From an uncultured Ignavibacteria bacterium (lineage in GTDB: Bacteria; Bacteroidota; Ignavibacteria; SZUA-365): a DNA stretch of 64,000 nt. This document shows positions 51,112 through 60,281 of the stretch, piece by piece; positions within the stretch are counted from its first letter, which is position 1, and each line of letters opens with the position of its first letter. The translations under genes and the position numbers were made by a program. The notes beneath the pieces are model-generated. The model had not been told where the DNA came from. It worked only from the letters and a program-made list of their open reading frames with translations, and did no database searches. Location of the stretch: positions 1-64,000 of the forward strand of contig CAJXVM010000021.1 in assembly GCA_913061095.1 (NCBI GenBank), read 5' to 3'.

Positions 51112-52290
51112 TCAGTTCGCGGCGTCGTCGGCCGGGATGCGGGTGCCGTCGTCTTCCGGACCGCCGGCGCGGTTCCAGTTCACCGTCAGGGTGAAGCGCA
51201 GGGTCTCGGAAAGCGGACTCGGCGTGTCGTCATCAGAAATCGCCGTCGAGATGTAACTGAAATCGAAGCCGTAGATGTCGTATCGCACGCCGGCGCCGAA
51301 AGTCAGAAAGCGGCGGTTGCCCTGCGACGGATCCTCGTGGAAGAATCCGAAGCGGAGTCCGACCAACTGCGAGTACCAGTACTCGAAGCCTGTCCCCAGC
51401 GTAAACGTGTTGAACACGTTGCCCGGGGTGTCCCAGCTGTTGATGAAGGCCTCATAGAACGGATCGGCCTTCCGGCTGTTTTCGTCGGAGCGGCTGACAA
51501 GCAGTTTGGTCACGTCGGTGGTCCACGTCAGCGTGTTGTACCGCTCGTGCACGATGTCGTAGGCAAATCCGAGGCGGAGCGCCGTCGGCAGCGGGTCGGA
51601 CTGATCCTCGTCGATGTAGCTCAGCGAGGGACCGATGTTGGTGATCGAGGCACCGATTGAGAGACGGTCGCCGATATCCTTGTCGCTGAACGGCAGCACG
51701 AGCTTCGACGGACGATAGAGCACGCCGATGTCGCCGGCCACGGCCGTCGCGGTACCCGAGCCCTGCTCGCGCGCGGTGCCGACCGTGGAAAGACTGCTGT
51801 GAATGATCTTCAGACCGAGACCGATGCCGAAGTCCTCGTCAATACGCGTGCCGTACGCGGTGGTGAAGGCGATCTCGAAACTCTTGAACGTGCCGAGAGG
51901 ATTGTTGCCCTCGTCACGTCGCTCGAACTCACCGAGATTGAGAAAAGTCAACGCGGCGCCGAGCGTTCCTCCGGTGGAGGGAACGTCCATCTTGTATGCG
52001 GCATACTCGAAGAACAGGTCGCTCTGCTGGAACTGCGGCAGCCAGTTGGAATGGTTGAGACTGAGTTCCATTCCCTTCTGGAAGCCGAGACCGGCGGGAT
52101 TCCAGAAAATGGCGGAGACATCGTCTGCGATAGCCACACCAGCCTCACCCATGGCGCTGTTGCGCGAACTCGGGGAGATCAGCATGAACGGAACCGCCGT
52201 GCTGGTCTGCGCCATGACCTCCTGACCGACGGGCAGCAGCATCAGCACCGCTGCGACGGCACAGAGAAGGGTTTTGCTCTTGCGAATCAT
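51112..52290 (-). CDS. porV: T9SS outer-membrane shuttle protein PorV
   Basis: 392 residues from the ATG at 52290 (GAGG 6 bases upstream; earlier in-frame starts lack spacing), with a signal peptide ending EVMAQ. PorV/FadL-type barrel: AVPFMLISPSSRNSAMGEAGVA then DVSAIFWNPAGLGFQKGMELSLNH (in part) and an aromatic C-terminal strand region. PorV carries cargo from the SprA translocon to the PorU sortase. It lies just after porU on the same strand, the order seen in many Bacteroidota, and has its own promoter. Confidence 0.93.
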   Translation of the reverse strand: MIRKSKTLLCAVAAVLMLLPVGQEVMAQTSTAVPFMLISPSSRNSAMGEAGVAIADDVSAIFWNPAGLGFQKGMELSLNHSNWLPQFQQSDLFFEYAAYKMDVPSTGGTLGAALTFLNLGEFERRDEGNNPLGTFKSFEIAFTTAYGTRIDEDFGIGLGLKIIHSSLSTVGTAREQGSGTATAVAGDIGVLYRPSKLVLPFSDKDIGDRLSIGASITNIGPSLSYIDEDQSDPLPTALRLGFAYDIVHERYNTLTWTTDVTKLLVSRSDENSRKADPFYEAFINSWDTPGNVFNTFTLGTGFEYWYSQLVGLRFGFFHEDPSQGNRRFLTFGAGVRYDIYGFDFSYISTAISDDDTPSPLSETLRFTLTVNWNRAGGPEDDGTRIPADDAAN

Positions 52291-52322
52291 GTGAATCCTC
52301 ATCAAACCTTATGACAGAATAG

Positions 52323-52353
52323 TTAATGTATCTTGTTTTCTCTGCAAATTCAA
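52323..52353 (-). promoter_or_regulatory. Promoter of porV
   Basis: Minus strand TTG, 20 bases, TACATTAA, lying directly after the porU stop codon. It would allow porV, needed in many copies, to be made without porU. Confidence 0.6.
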
Positions 52354-52357
52354 GGTA

Positions 52358-55300
52358 TTAGCGTACCACCAGGATCTTCCCGGATGCCTCGCTTCCAAGC
52401 GTTCCGTCCGCCGTGCGGCACACCACGCGGTAGAGGTACATACCGCTGCTTAGCACTGTTCCGTCACCGGAACGGCCGTCCCACGGGATTTCCACGACGC
52501 GGGAATTCACGGCACTGCGACGGAGGCGTCGCTCGAGACGGCCATCCACGGCATAGACAAGCACGTCCACGTTGACCGGATCAAGCACGTTGTGCCGCAG
52601 GGTAAACGTCGTCCCGCTTCCTATGGACACAGGATTGGGGTAATTCGTCACGTCCTGCAGTGACAGGCCTCCGACGACAACGAACTCCGCTTCGACGGTG
52701 GAGGAATTATTGTAAATATCCCAGGCGCGCAGACGCATGCGATGCGGTCCCGGGGCAAGGTCGCGCAGACGGTACTCCAACGTCCCGCGCTGATACGAAT
52801 CGATGTCGCCCCGGTAATAGCTGCTGAGCACGATACCGGTCGGATCATCGTCAATCCACACCTCGATGTCATGCCCGATGCCGAGTCCGGTGGTGTTGAT
52901 ACCGCTCTCATCATACAGATCGGCTATCAGCAGCGGATCCGTGCCGGTTTCGTCGCCCGTGCGGAAGGCGCGTGAATCGAGATACAGAGCGATGTCGGGG
53001 CCCTGCGTATCGACCTCGGTGGAGGTTTCCGACCCACCGACGCGAAGCTCGGTGTAGAATCCCGCGCCGTCGATTTCCTCGTTGTCGAAGTACATCGAAA
53101 TGCGGCCGGTGCGATTTTCGTAGGAAATGTCTTTCGGGACGATGAAGTCGACGGAGAAGCGCCCGCTGCTGATCGTCGCCTGTCCGCGGTACAGCAGACC
53201 GCCGGGCATGGTGTAGGTAAATTTGTTCCACAGCGTATCCTGCACCACGATGCGGCGCTCGGCGTCGAAAAGACGCAGCTCCAGCGTGCCGTTGTAGTCG
53301 CTCCAGACCGCGTCATTCGGACGCCGCACGCTGCCCTCGATGGTGACGGAACTGAGCGCGCGCAGCTGCACGGTGTCGCTTGTCACGGGCACGCCATTGA
53401 CGAGAATGCGATCAACCGACGCGCGGTGCCGCGGCATCGCGAGCCGCAGCGCGGGATCGGCGAAAAGATGAAATTTCTCGTATCCGGGAATGCCGTAGTA
53501 CCGCTGCTTCGAAGAATAGATGGCTTCGCCGAGACGCTTCGCCCGGCCGTCTTCCCCGCGTCCCTCGGCAAGCAGATACTGGAAGAATTCCTTGTTGAAC
53601 GCGCTGTTCTCCGTCGAGAAAACGACACGAGGAGCAGACAGGCCGCCGATGGCGCCGCCATCAGGCTTGAGCAGCATCAGCTCCGTGCCGCTGCGCACAC
53701 CGGGCGCGTCATACAGCCCGAAGGTGCAGGTCGCCGCGGCCACGAACGTCAGCCGATCGGCGTTGTTGAGCTGTGGGATGGTGACATCAGAAACGAAAAT
53801 CCCCTCATGCGCCCAGATGTCATGTGCCCCGTGACCGGTGTAATTCACCACGAGCGACCCATCATTGATCTGTTCGATGATGGCCGCGAATGCGTCGGGC
53901 TTGCTGCGTCCCTGCGTGGTGATTTCGGTGCGATACGAGACAATATAGATTTTCTTCTGTTCCATGTCTTCGGGGATCAGACGCGCGAGCCCTTCAGACT
54001 GCTCAGTGTGCTGCCGCGTGTCGGTATCACGGAAGGCAGTCCAGCCGTCATCGGCCACGAACGTGACGCGGTTTTTCCAGGGATCAAAATCCGGATCCGT
54101 CTCGTAACGGATGATCTTGTCGACCACGGCGTTCGCTTCCTCGAGCGTCTGCACCGGGATGCGGCCGGTCGCAAGATCAACGCGGCTGTCCGTCCCTGCC
54201 ACCTGCGCGTAAAAATCGTCGCTGACGTAGGATGCGATGCGGTTCACGGAATTCTCGGACTCCCACACCGGCACGAGGATCGGTTCGTCGGTCGTGTAGT
54301 TGCGATAGTCGAAGTGGCCGTCGCCGAAAAACAGCACGTAGCGCGGCTGCGTCGACCAGTTATCCATCGCCCAGGCGAGAAAATCACGGATGGTGGTCGG
54401 ATCGGTGACGCCGCTGTTGAATTCGTTGTAGATCGTTGTGATGGGCACAACCATGCTGCTGATGAAGTCTTCCCCGCCGCGCTCACGATGCGCCTTCAGC
54501 CGCTCCGCGGCCGGCACGAGTGAAGCGTGCGTGATGATGAGATACTCCGCACCACCGGAGGCCTGGAGGGAGGAGTTGGGCACCGTCGCAGCTCCGGCGG
54601 CCGTTTTCAGCGCGGGCGCCGCGACGGCGAGAAACTGCCGGGGACTGCCTTCGGTGCTCTCCGCCTGGAAACGCACGGTGCCGCCGCTGATCTGCGCCCC
54701 CTGAATTCGACGCACGTTTGCATAGTCAGTGACATCATAGATGACAATGTCGGAGGTCGTGAACCCGTTGAGCACGAACTGGATCACCGCCGTCGTGTCG
54801 GGCGCGGAAAAGAGAATCTCGTCGTTGAGCGGCTCGAACCTGCGCGCGTACTGCCATTCCACCCAGTCGACGTAACCGCCGCGGGCTCGTTCGGCCGGCG
54901 TCGCACTGTAGGTGATCGTCAGGGTTGAACGTGAATCCGGCAGATTTCCTTCGCCGGTAAATTCGCGGATGCTCGACAGTTTGGCCATGTCGCCCGTGTC
55001 GGAGCTGAAATCCACCACCCCCATCGAAATGACGCCGAGCGGCGTGTCGTCGGCCCGCACGGAGAACGAGTTGGTGACCTCGGAACTCGCGGCGACCCGC
55101 ACGCGGTAACGCACGGGCTGACCGGGTACGAGACCGTGCAGCCTGCGGGTGTAAACCGCCGCAGCGGCACTGCCGGCCCCCGGAACCAGTCGCTTGCCCA
55201 CCCAGAGCTTCCCGGAATTCATAAGGTTCGTGACTTCGTCTTCCACGAATTCACGGCCGGTGAACCACTGTGGTTCGTAGGCACCGGACGCGTTGAGGGA

Positions 55301-56365
55301 CGGCTGTCCGACCGCACGTTTCCCCTCTTCCCCGCCGAAGGTCAGGAGATAGGAGTTGACATCGTCGTAGCGGTGGATGTAGTGATCGTACCTCCTCGTG
55401 CCTTCGTTCCACGCAAAGCCACTGAGACCCTGACCATAGAACTGCACGAAATCACCCTCGTCGAAACTGCCGTCTTCTCCACCGAACACTTCAATGGCGA
55501 TCTCGTGCAGCGGGTCCGGACGGTCGCCGTGAAGCTCCGGGATGCGCTCGCGTCCGCCGTTGCCGAACATGCGGATGGTACGCGGATCAATGGATGACGC
55601 GTCGATGCCGGCGTCGGTAAACCAGCGGCGGTCGAGACGGTAGATACCGGTCTGCTCCACGTCAATGCGGTACCAGCTGCCGCTGGCAAGAGTCGCCGAT
55701 CCCGCCGCACGCGGCAGCGCAAGCGATCGCCTGTATTTCCACTGCACGGCCTGCGTGGGATTCACGACGTCAGGGATCCGATCACCGCGGAAGTCACCCT
55801 TCACTACGTCATCCGCGCGCGGGGCCAAACGGACGCGGAAACGGATCATCGAATAGACACGCGCGGTCTCCGTTGCGGGATTCCACCGCACCGGATGCAG
55901 CACGATGTCGCCCACGATACGGTCACGCACGATGCCCGTGTTTTCGAGCCTCACGATTTCGCGCGGCATCAGGACATCGGCGTGATATGCGTCCCCGCGA
56001 TCATAGCTGGGTTCGGAGATATCTCCGACACGTCTGTATCCGGGGATGGGAGCGATGCGCACGCCGTCGATATCGCGATAATCCGCCTGCAGGACTTCAA
56101 TCGTGTGCCCATCGAGGGCGGGCAGCGCGATCAGCTCGCGCCGGAATCGGAGATCCGGGCTGCCGGCATGGGAGACATCCAGGGCCACGGAATTCTCGAA
56201 TGGAAAAACGCTTCCCTCTTCCTGCACTGCCGTCCGCGTCACGAGCGGACGATACTCAAGAATGATTTCCTCTTCATTCATCGATACGGTCCGGAGCTCC
56301 TGCGCCGTTGCGACTGACAGCAGCGCGAGGATTCCGGTGATTGTCACGAACACCGACCTGAGCAT
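52358..56365 (-). CDS. porU: T9SS C-terminal signal peptidase (sortase) PorU
   Basis: 1335 residues from the ATG at 56365, with signal peptide TITGILALLSVATAQ. N-terminal Ig-like domains, then the gingipain-type C25 cysteine peptidase: catalytic His in LVVNYTGHGAHDIWAHEG (about residue 845) and Cys in AAATCTFGLYD (about 880). Next come Ig-like domains and a C-terminal FlgD-like/sorting domain (YPNPVSIGSG, VDVLVYAVDGRLERR, GMYLYRVV). PorU cuts the sorting domain off cargo and attaches cargo to the surface. porV follows 67 bases downstream. Confidence 0.93.
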   Translation of the reverse strand: MLRSVFVTITGILALLSVATAQELRTVSMNEEEIILEYRPLVTRTAVQEEGSVFPFENSVALDVSHAGSPDLRFRRELIALPALDGHTIEVLQADYRDIDGVRIAPIPGYRRVGDISEPSYDRGDAYHADVLMPREIVRLENTGIVRDRIVGDIVLHPVRWNPATETARVYSMIRFRVRLAPRADDVVKGDFRGDRIPDVVNPTQAVQWKYRRSLALPRAAGSATLASGSWYRIDVEQTGIYRLDRRWFTDAGIDASSIDPRTIRMFGNGGRERIPELHGDRPDPLHEIAIEVFGGEDGSFDEGDFVQFYGQGLSGFAWNEGTRRYDHYIHRYDDVNSYLLTFGGEEGKRAVGQPSLNASGAYEPQWFTGREFVEDEVTNLMNSGKLWVGKRLVPGAGSAAAAVYTRRLHGLVPGQPVRYRVRVAASSEVTNSFSVRADDTPLGVISMGVVDFSSDTGDMAKLSSIREFTGEGNLPDSRSTLTITYSATPAERARGGYVDWVEWQYARRFEPLNDEILFSAPDTTAVIQFVLNGFTTSDIVIYDVTDYANVRRIQGAQISGGTVRFQAESTEGSPRQFLAVAAPALKTAAGAATVPNSSLQASGGAEYLIITHASLVPAAERLKAHRERGGEDFISSMVVPITTIYNEFNSGVTDPTTIRDFLAWAMDNWSTQPRYVLFFGDGHFDYRNYTTDEPILVPVWESENSVNRIASYVSDDFYAQVAGTDSRVDLATGRIPVQTLEEANAVVDKIIRYETDPDFDPWKNRVTFVADDGWTAFRDTDTRQHTEQSEGLARLIPEDMEQKKIYIVSYRTEITTQGRSKPDAFAAIIEQINDGSLVVNYTGHGAHDIWAHEGIFVSDVTIPQLNNADRLTFVAAATCTFGLYDAPGVRSGTELMLLKPDGGAIGGLSAPRVVFSTENSAFNKEFFQYLLAEGRGEDGRAKRLGEAIYSSKQRYYGIPGYEKFHLFADPALRLAMPRHRASVDRILVNGVPVTSDTVQLRALSSVTIEGSVRRPNDAVWSDYNGTLELRLFDAERRIVVQDTLWNKFTYTMPGGLLYRGQATISSGRFSVDFIVPKDISYENRTGRISMYFDNEEIDGAGFYTELRVGGSETSTEVDTQGPDIALYLDSRAFRTGDETGTDPLLIADLYDESGINTTGLGIGHDIEVWIDDDPTGIVLSSYYRGDIDSYQRGTLEYRLRDLAPGPHRMRLRAWDIYNNSSTVEAEFVVVGGLSLQDVTNYPNPVSIGSGTTFTLRHNVLDPVNVDVLVYAVDGRLERRLRRSAVNSRVVEIPWDGRSGDGTVLSSGMYLYRVVCRTADGTLGSEASGKILVVR

Positions 56366-56440
56366 ATGCACCTGCGGGATTATGTATTGTACGACTACAG
56401 ACAAGCTCATTATTGCGTGCACATGAGACAAGACAAAAGT

Positions 56441-57817
56441 TTATCCATTCACCGTTTCGTCCGGTTCCGACTGCGTGTGTTCCTTGCCTGCCGCGCGGCG
56501 GTAGAATCGGATGTTCATGACGATGTTCACGGCATATGTAGATAGAAACGCAATTGCCGCGCCGGTCATTCCCAGCAGCGGGATAAGTGCGAGATTCAGT
56601 GTCACACTGACGGCTGAGCAGACGATGGACATCGTGCGGATCGCACGTCCCTGCCGTTTCGCCGCGAGGAAGGAATGAAACGAATGATTGAGCCCGGCCA
56701 GTGCGAAACCGGACATCACCCAGGGCAGCACGGCAAGGGATTCGGTGTACCGATCGGTAAAAAACAGCGGAATCAGCGTCTGACACGCAAGGAACAGTAC
56801 CGCCGCACCGATCGTGCACCAGAGCAGGCTCACGACGAGAATTCTGCGCGGGATGCGATCCTCATAGACAAAGCGCTGATAGGCGCTCTGCGAAAGAGCG
56901 GTGGTGAACATGCTGACCGGCGTGCTCATCGTCATGGCGATGGTGTAATATCCAACCGGCACCATCCCATGAAAATAGGAAAGCAGAATCTTGTCCAGCC
57001 CGTTCACCAATCCATCGACAACGCGCCCGGTATACATATCGCGCCCGAATTCGCGGACCTCCACACCGATGGTGCGCAGTTCATCACGCAGTCCCTCGAA
57101 TGAAGGACGCAGGATTCCGGCTGTGATACCAATCGCCGTGCCGGTTGACATCAGCGTTGCGGTCACGGCAAGACGCAGGTCGACCGTTCCGGCCGCGATC
57201 ACGACCAGCAGCAGCACGATGAGAATGACACGCGGAAGCAGCAGAAACACCGACAGGAGGGTGATACGGCTGCTCCCCTGGCTGATGGCGAACAGCATCT
57301 CCTGCAGATGAAATACGACGGCGAGCGGTGCGACCATGAGCAGCACCTGCCCCGCACCCGCGTGGAACCACGCCTCTACCGCGAACGACACGAGCGCCAC
57401 GAAGACAGCATAAATAAGCCCCACGCCCGAGGAAAGCACGAGCAGCGCACCGATACGTCGGGTAAGCAGCGCACGGTCTTCTGTCATTGCCACGAGGCGC
57501 TTCCCGGCCGGTGCGATGCCAAAATCGAAAAACATCGTCGTAAAGACGAAAAAGGCCGTGATGAACGCATAGGTACCGAAGGCCGTAACAGTCAGCACAC
57601 GGGTCAGCAAGCCGTAGACCACAATACCGAGCACAGCGTTGGCGAGCAGAGCCGCGAAATACAGCGTGGATTTCCGTCCGAGCTCCGAACGGAACATGCT
57701 TCGAAGCTGTGCCGAACCAAACAGGACGGTACCCGCGCCGGTATCAGTGACGGCGCGGAAAGAAGGGAAAACCTGGTTCCGGAGAATTCTCCGAAGCGGT
57801 GTGTGTGCTATAGACAT
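56441..57817 (-). CDS. Oligosaccharide flippase, MOP/Wzx superfamily
   Basis: 458 residues from the ATG at 57817 (a TTG three codons earlier is also possible). A 35-residue head is followed by 12 or so helices, with LLTRVLTVTAFGTYAFITAFF and, later, NGLDKILLSYFHGMVPVGYYTIA typical of polysaccharide exporters. Only distantly like the flippase at 6490. It ends 75 bases upstream of porU. T9SS cargo in P. gingivalis is linked to A-LPS, so a glycan flippase beside porU is suggestive, but the link here is positional only. Confidence 0.85.
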   Translation of the reverse strand: MSIAHTPLRRILRNQVFPSFRAVTDTGAGTVLFGSAQLRSMFRSELGRKSTLYFAALLANAVLGIVVYGLLTRVLTVTAFGTYAFITAFFVFTTMFFDFGIAPAGKRLVAMTEDRALLTRRIGALLVLSSGVGLIYAVFVALVSFAVEAWFHAGAGQVLLMVAPLAVVFHLQEMLFAISQGSSRITLLSVFLLLPRVILIVLLLVVIAAGTVDLRLAVTATLMSTGTAIGITAGILRPSFEGLRDELRTIGVEVREFGRDMYTGRVVDGLVNGLDKILLSYFHGMVPVGYYTIAMTMSTPVSMFTTALSQSAYQRFVYEDRIPRRILVVSLLWCTIGAAVLFLACQTLIPLFFTDRYTESLAVLPWVMSGFALAGLNHSFHSFLAAKRQGRAIRTMSIVCSAVSVTLNLALIPLLGMTGAAIAFLSTYAVNIVMNIRFYRRAAGKEHTQSEPDETVNG

Positions 57818-57919
57818 CCGTTCCAAACGGTGCGTGAGAGAAGAACATCAATCTGTAACGAACGGTCTATGGCACTCTCTGGAGGTGTACAATCGGTTGG
57901 ATATTCAAATGTACCGCAT

Positions 57920-58432
57920 TCAACAAAGCGTGTCAAGCGGGAAAAGCTTCCCTCCCGCCGCAAGCATACGCTGGTCAAGCATGGCCGCCGCGCGCTCGAG
58001 CAGCGTCACATCGCCGGGACCAAAGCGATCGGGAACGGGACTGTCGACATCCAGAACACCCCAGACGCGTTCTCCGCTGCGCAGAGGCACGACGACCTCG
58101 GATCGAGAGGCATCGTCACAGGCGATATGCCCCGGAAACGCCTGTACATCGGGGACGACCATCGTGCGTTTCTCCACCACAGCCGTTCCGCACACGCCGG
58201 ATCCTGCCGCGATGAGCGTGCAGGCCGGTTTCCCGTGGAAGGGACCCAGGACGAGCTGATTGCCGTGCAGAAGGTAAACGCCAAGCCAGTTTACCCGCTC
58301 GAGCGACCAGTAGAGAAGCGAGGCAGCATTCGCCAGTTGCGTGAATAGGGGATCTTCCGCAGCAAGAAGTGCCCGGAGCTCGGCAAGGATGGTATCGGGA
58401 CGAGGGTCTGCGGGAATCGAAATATCGGTCAT
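57920..58432 (-). CDS. msrC: Free methionine-(R)-sulfoxide reductase, GAF-domain type
   Basis: 170 residues from the ATG at 58432 (GTG at 58441 is an alternative). One GAF domain with the fRMsr signature: NWLGVYLLHGNQLVLGPFHG (in part), CTLIAAGSGVCGTAV and VPDVQAFPGHIACDDASRSE, which supply the three redox cysteines. It reduces free Met-R-sulfoxide in the cytoplasm. The match to E. coli YebR/MsrC over these blocks is very close. Stands alone on the minus strand, divergent from the gene at 58516. Confidence 0.94.
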   Translation of the reverse strand: MTDISIPADPRPDTILAELRALLAAEDPLFTQLANAASLLYWSLERVNWLGVYLLHGNQLVLGPFHGKPACTLIAAGSGVCGTAVVEKRTMVVPDVQAFPGHIACDDASRSEVVVPLRSGERVWGVLDVDSPVPDRFGPGDVTLLERAAAMLDQRMLAAGGKLFPLDTLC

Positions 58433-58454
58433 GCTGTTCACGAGCTGTACGGAT

Positions 58455-58484
58455 TTGACAATTTCCCGAAAATACCTAGCTTAC
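58455..58484 (+). promoter_or_regulatory. Promoter of the small outer-membrane protein gene
   Basis: TTG, 19 bases, TAGCTTAC; 31 bases before the ATG. Confidence 0.55.
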
Positions 58485-58515
58485 GGTATTCGCACAAACA
58501 AGAGGGCCCGTTACC

Positions 58516-59058
58516 ATGAAACTGCATTTTCTGCTTCTTCCGGTCATCGCTGCGCTGTTGGTGTTTTCAGCGGAGACACAGACCGCACAGGCTCAGTCCT
58601 CCGACAACGATTATTACATGAGCAGCGCGCGCTGGGGTGTCGGTGCACAGGCCGGGCTGATGTCCGGTATGGGTGTCGGTGTCCGCTATCATCCCCGCGG
58701 CCGTTTTGGTCTTCAGCTCGCCGGTGGCGGCATCAGCGGTGGCGAGGGACTCGCCGCGACCGTCGGCATCGAGGGACAGTTCGATTTCGACTGGCGTGAC
58801 CGTTCACGCTTTTTCGGTTTCGTTGGAATGGGATATTACACAAACGGTGAAGAGGAACTCACGGTCGCGGACGGCACATGGGAGCCCGGGAAAGAGGATC
58901 CGCGTCTGGAGTCGCCCTTCCGTGCCGGTGTCGGACTCGGTTATGAATGGGACATATCCAACGCACTCATTTTCACCGCGAATGTCGCATTTACGTATTT
59001 CTCCTCCGGCAGCTTCCTGCCGCTTCCCCAGATTGGTCTGTACTACCTGTTTGACTGA
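58516..59058 (+). CDS. Small outer-membrane beta-barrel-type protein
   Basis: 180 residues. Signal peptide (about 1-27, TAQAQ), then alternating hydrophobic/polar strands rich in Gly and aromatic residues (RWGVGAQAGLMSGMGVGVRYH, in part; GFVGMGYYTNGEE) and a terminal FLPLPQIGLYYLFD with an aromatic last residue, as in outer-membrane barrels of 8 strands. Function unknown; probably a porin-like or adhesion-type OmpW/OmpA-barrel protein. Own promoter; convergent with the HAD gene, 3 bases between the stops. Confidence 0.75.
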   Translation: MKLHFLLLPVIAALLVFSAETQTAQAQSSDNDYYMSSARWGVGAQAGLMSGMGVGVRYHPRGRFGLQLAGGGISGGEGLAATVGIEGQFDFDWRDRSRFFGFVGMGYYTNGEEELTVADGTWEPGKEDPRLESPFRAGVGLGYEWDISNALIFTANVAFTYFSSGSFLPLPQIGLYYLFD

Positions 59059-59061
59059 CCG

Positions 59062-59871
59062 TCAGGCTTCCGGCTGCGGAAGAAATATTTCCCGCAATTG
59101 ATTGAAGGCGCTCACCGTATGATCCGGTTTGAGCGCCTTCAGCATTTCCGGCGTCTGGAACCCGTAGGTGACAGCGATCGTGCGCACACCGGCATTCTTT
59201 CCCGCCTCGAGATCATAGACCGAATCCCCGATCATCCAGGTGTTTTCCATTGATGCGCCGACCTGCTCGATCATTCTCCGGATCGGCAGTCCCGATGGCT
59301 TCATTTCTGCGAAACTGTCTCCCCCGGCGATTCTGTGAAAAAACCGGGCCAGATCGAGCTGTTCAAGTATGTCCCGCGAGGCGGATTCCGGCTTGTTGCT
59401 GATAACGGCCATCGGAAAACTCCGCAGCGCCTCGAGTGTCTCCCGAACGCCGGGGTACGGTACCGTGGTGTCCATGGCATGCGCTGTGTAAATCTCACGG
59501 TATCGGGCAACCGCATCATCGAGTGTCATCTCTTTTCCCCCGATTCCGAGTGTCTGACCGGCGGAAACTCCAGGCTCTCCTTTTCTGCCGCCGGTATCGC
59601 GTCCGTCAACGGCGGATCGTCCCCTTCCAGCATCCAGCCCTCCATGGTCCCGAGGCCGCGTTTCGAGCCCCTCGGCGATGGCTCCGGCCCTGTCCGTCAT
59701 GCATCGCACGAGATAGTGCACACCGCGTCCGATGCAGGGACGCAGCGTGTCTGTATCCAGCTCGGGGAGACCATGCTCACCGAGAAAGAGGTTCGCGGAT
59801 ATGCGCAGATCCTCGAGCGAATCGACGAGTGTGCCATCGAGGTCAAATATGAGAAACGGTGTTGATACCAT
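59062..59871 (-). CDS. HAD-family phosphatase (phosphoglycolate phosphatase-like) with a 50-residue insert
   Basis: 269 residues. HAD motifs: FDLDGTLVDS (I), VISNKPES (II), Lys in FAEMKPSG (III) and GDSVYDLEAGKNAG (IV). The best fit is a Gph-type phosphoglycolate phosphatase. Between cap and core (about 62-112) an insert (RPRDHGGLDAGRGR..., DTGGRKGEPG) is Gly/Arg-rich and uses codons such as AGG, AGA, CGA and GGA that are rare in neighbours. In the +1 frame the same DNA reads as a more normal peptide (TMEGWMLEGDDPPLTDAIP). The insert could be a captured repeat or a pair of compensating frameshifts; activity may still be intact. Confidence 0.85.
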   Translation of the reverse strand: MVSTPFLIFDLDGTLVDSLEDLRISANLFLGEHGLPELDTDTLRPCIGRGVHYLVRCMTDRAGAIAEGLETRPRDHGGLDAGRGRSAVDGRDTGGRKGEPGVSAGQTLGIGGKEMTLDDAVARYREIYTAHAMDTTVPYPGVRETLEALRSFPMAVISNKPESASRDILEQLDLARFFHRIAGGDSFAEMKPSGLPIRRMIEQVGASMENTWMIGDSVYDLEAGKNAGVRTIAVTYGFQTPEMLKALKPDHTVSAFNQLREIFLPQPEA

Positions 59872-59980
59872 GAGAACTCCCTGCCGGTGCGGAACAAAAC
59901 GACGTTTTCACAAGTTACAGTTTTATCGGCTGCAGAAAACCCCCTCGAACACAATAACTGAAGAGAATACGGCATCGGGC

Positions 59981-60011
59981 TTGCACTGCAGCAAAAAATT
60001 CTTTAGCTTTA
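59981..60011 (+). promoter_or_regulatory. Promoter of the tRNA pair
   Basis: TTG, 20 bases, TAGCTTTA; the first tRNA begins 18 bases later. Confidence 0.7.
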
Positions 60012-60029
60012 ATGACCACTTTTTGTGGC

Positions 60030-60104
60030 GGGGCTGTAGCTCAGTGGTAGAGCATCTGCCTTTTAAGCAGAGGGTCGATGGTTCGAGCCCATCCAGCCTC
60101 ACCA
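60030..60104 (+). tRNA. tRNA-Lys (TTT)
   Basis: Full cloverleaf by hand: acceptor GGGGCTG/CAGCCTC (one G-U), D-arm GCTC...GAGC, anticodon stem TCTGC/GCAGA with loop CTTTTAA (anticodon TTT), T-stem GATGG/CCATC. The CCA end is encoded (60102-60104). Confidence 0.97.
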
Positions 60105-60115
60105 GAAAAGGACAT

Positions 60116-60199
60116 GCGGAAGTGGTGAAATTGGCAGACACACCATCTTGAGGGGGTGGCGCTCGAAAGGGCATGCGGGTTCAAGTCCCGCCTTCCGCA
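60116..60199 (+). tRNA. tRNA-Leu (GAG)
   Basis: Acceptor GCGGAAG/CTTCCGC, anticodon stem CCATC/GGTGG with loop TTGAGGG (anticodon GAG), a long variable arm as in class II tRNAs, and T-stem GCGGG/CCCGC around TTCAAGT. The CCA end is not encoded (next bases CTA). 11 bases after tRNA-Lys, on the same transcript. Confidence 0.96.
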
Positions 60200-60281
60200 C
60201 TACTTCTAGTCTCAACGCAAGACTCGCCGTATTATCTCTTCCATGTTACACCGACAGATCCAGGTGCAAGGAGACCGAACT

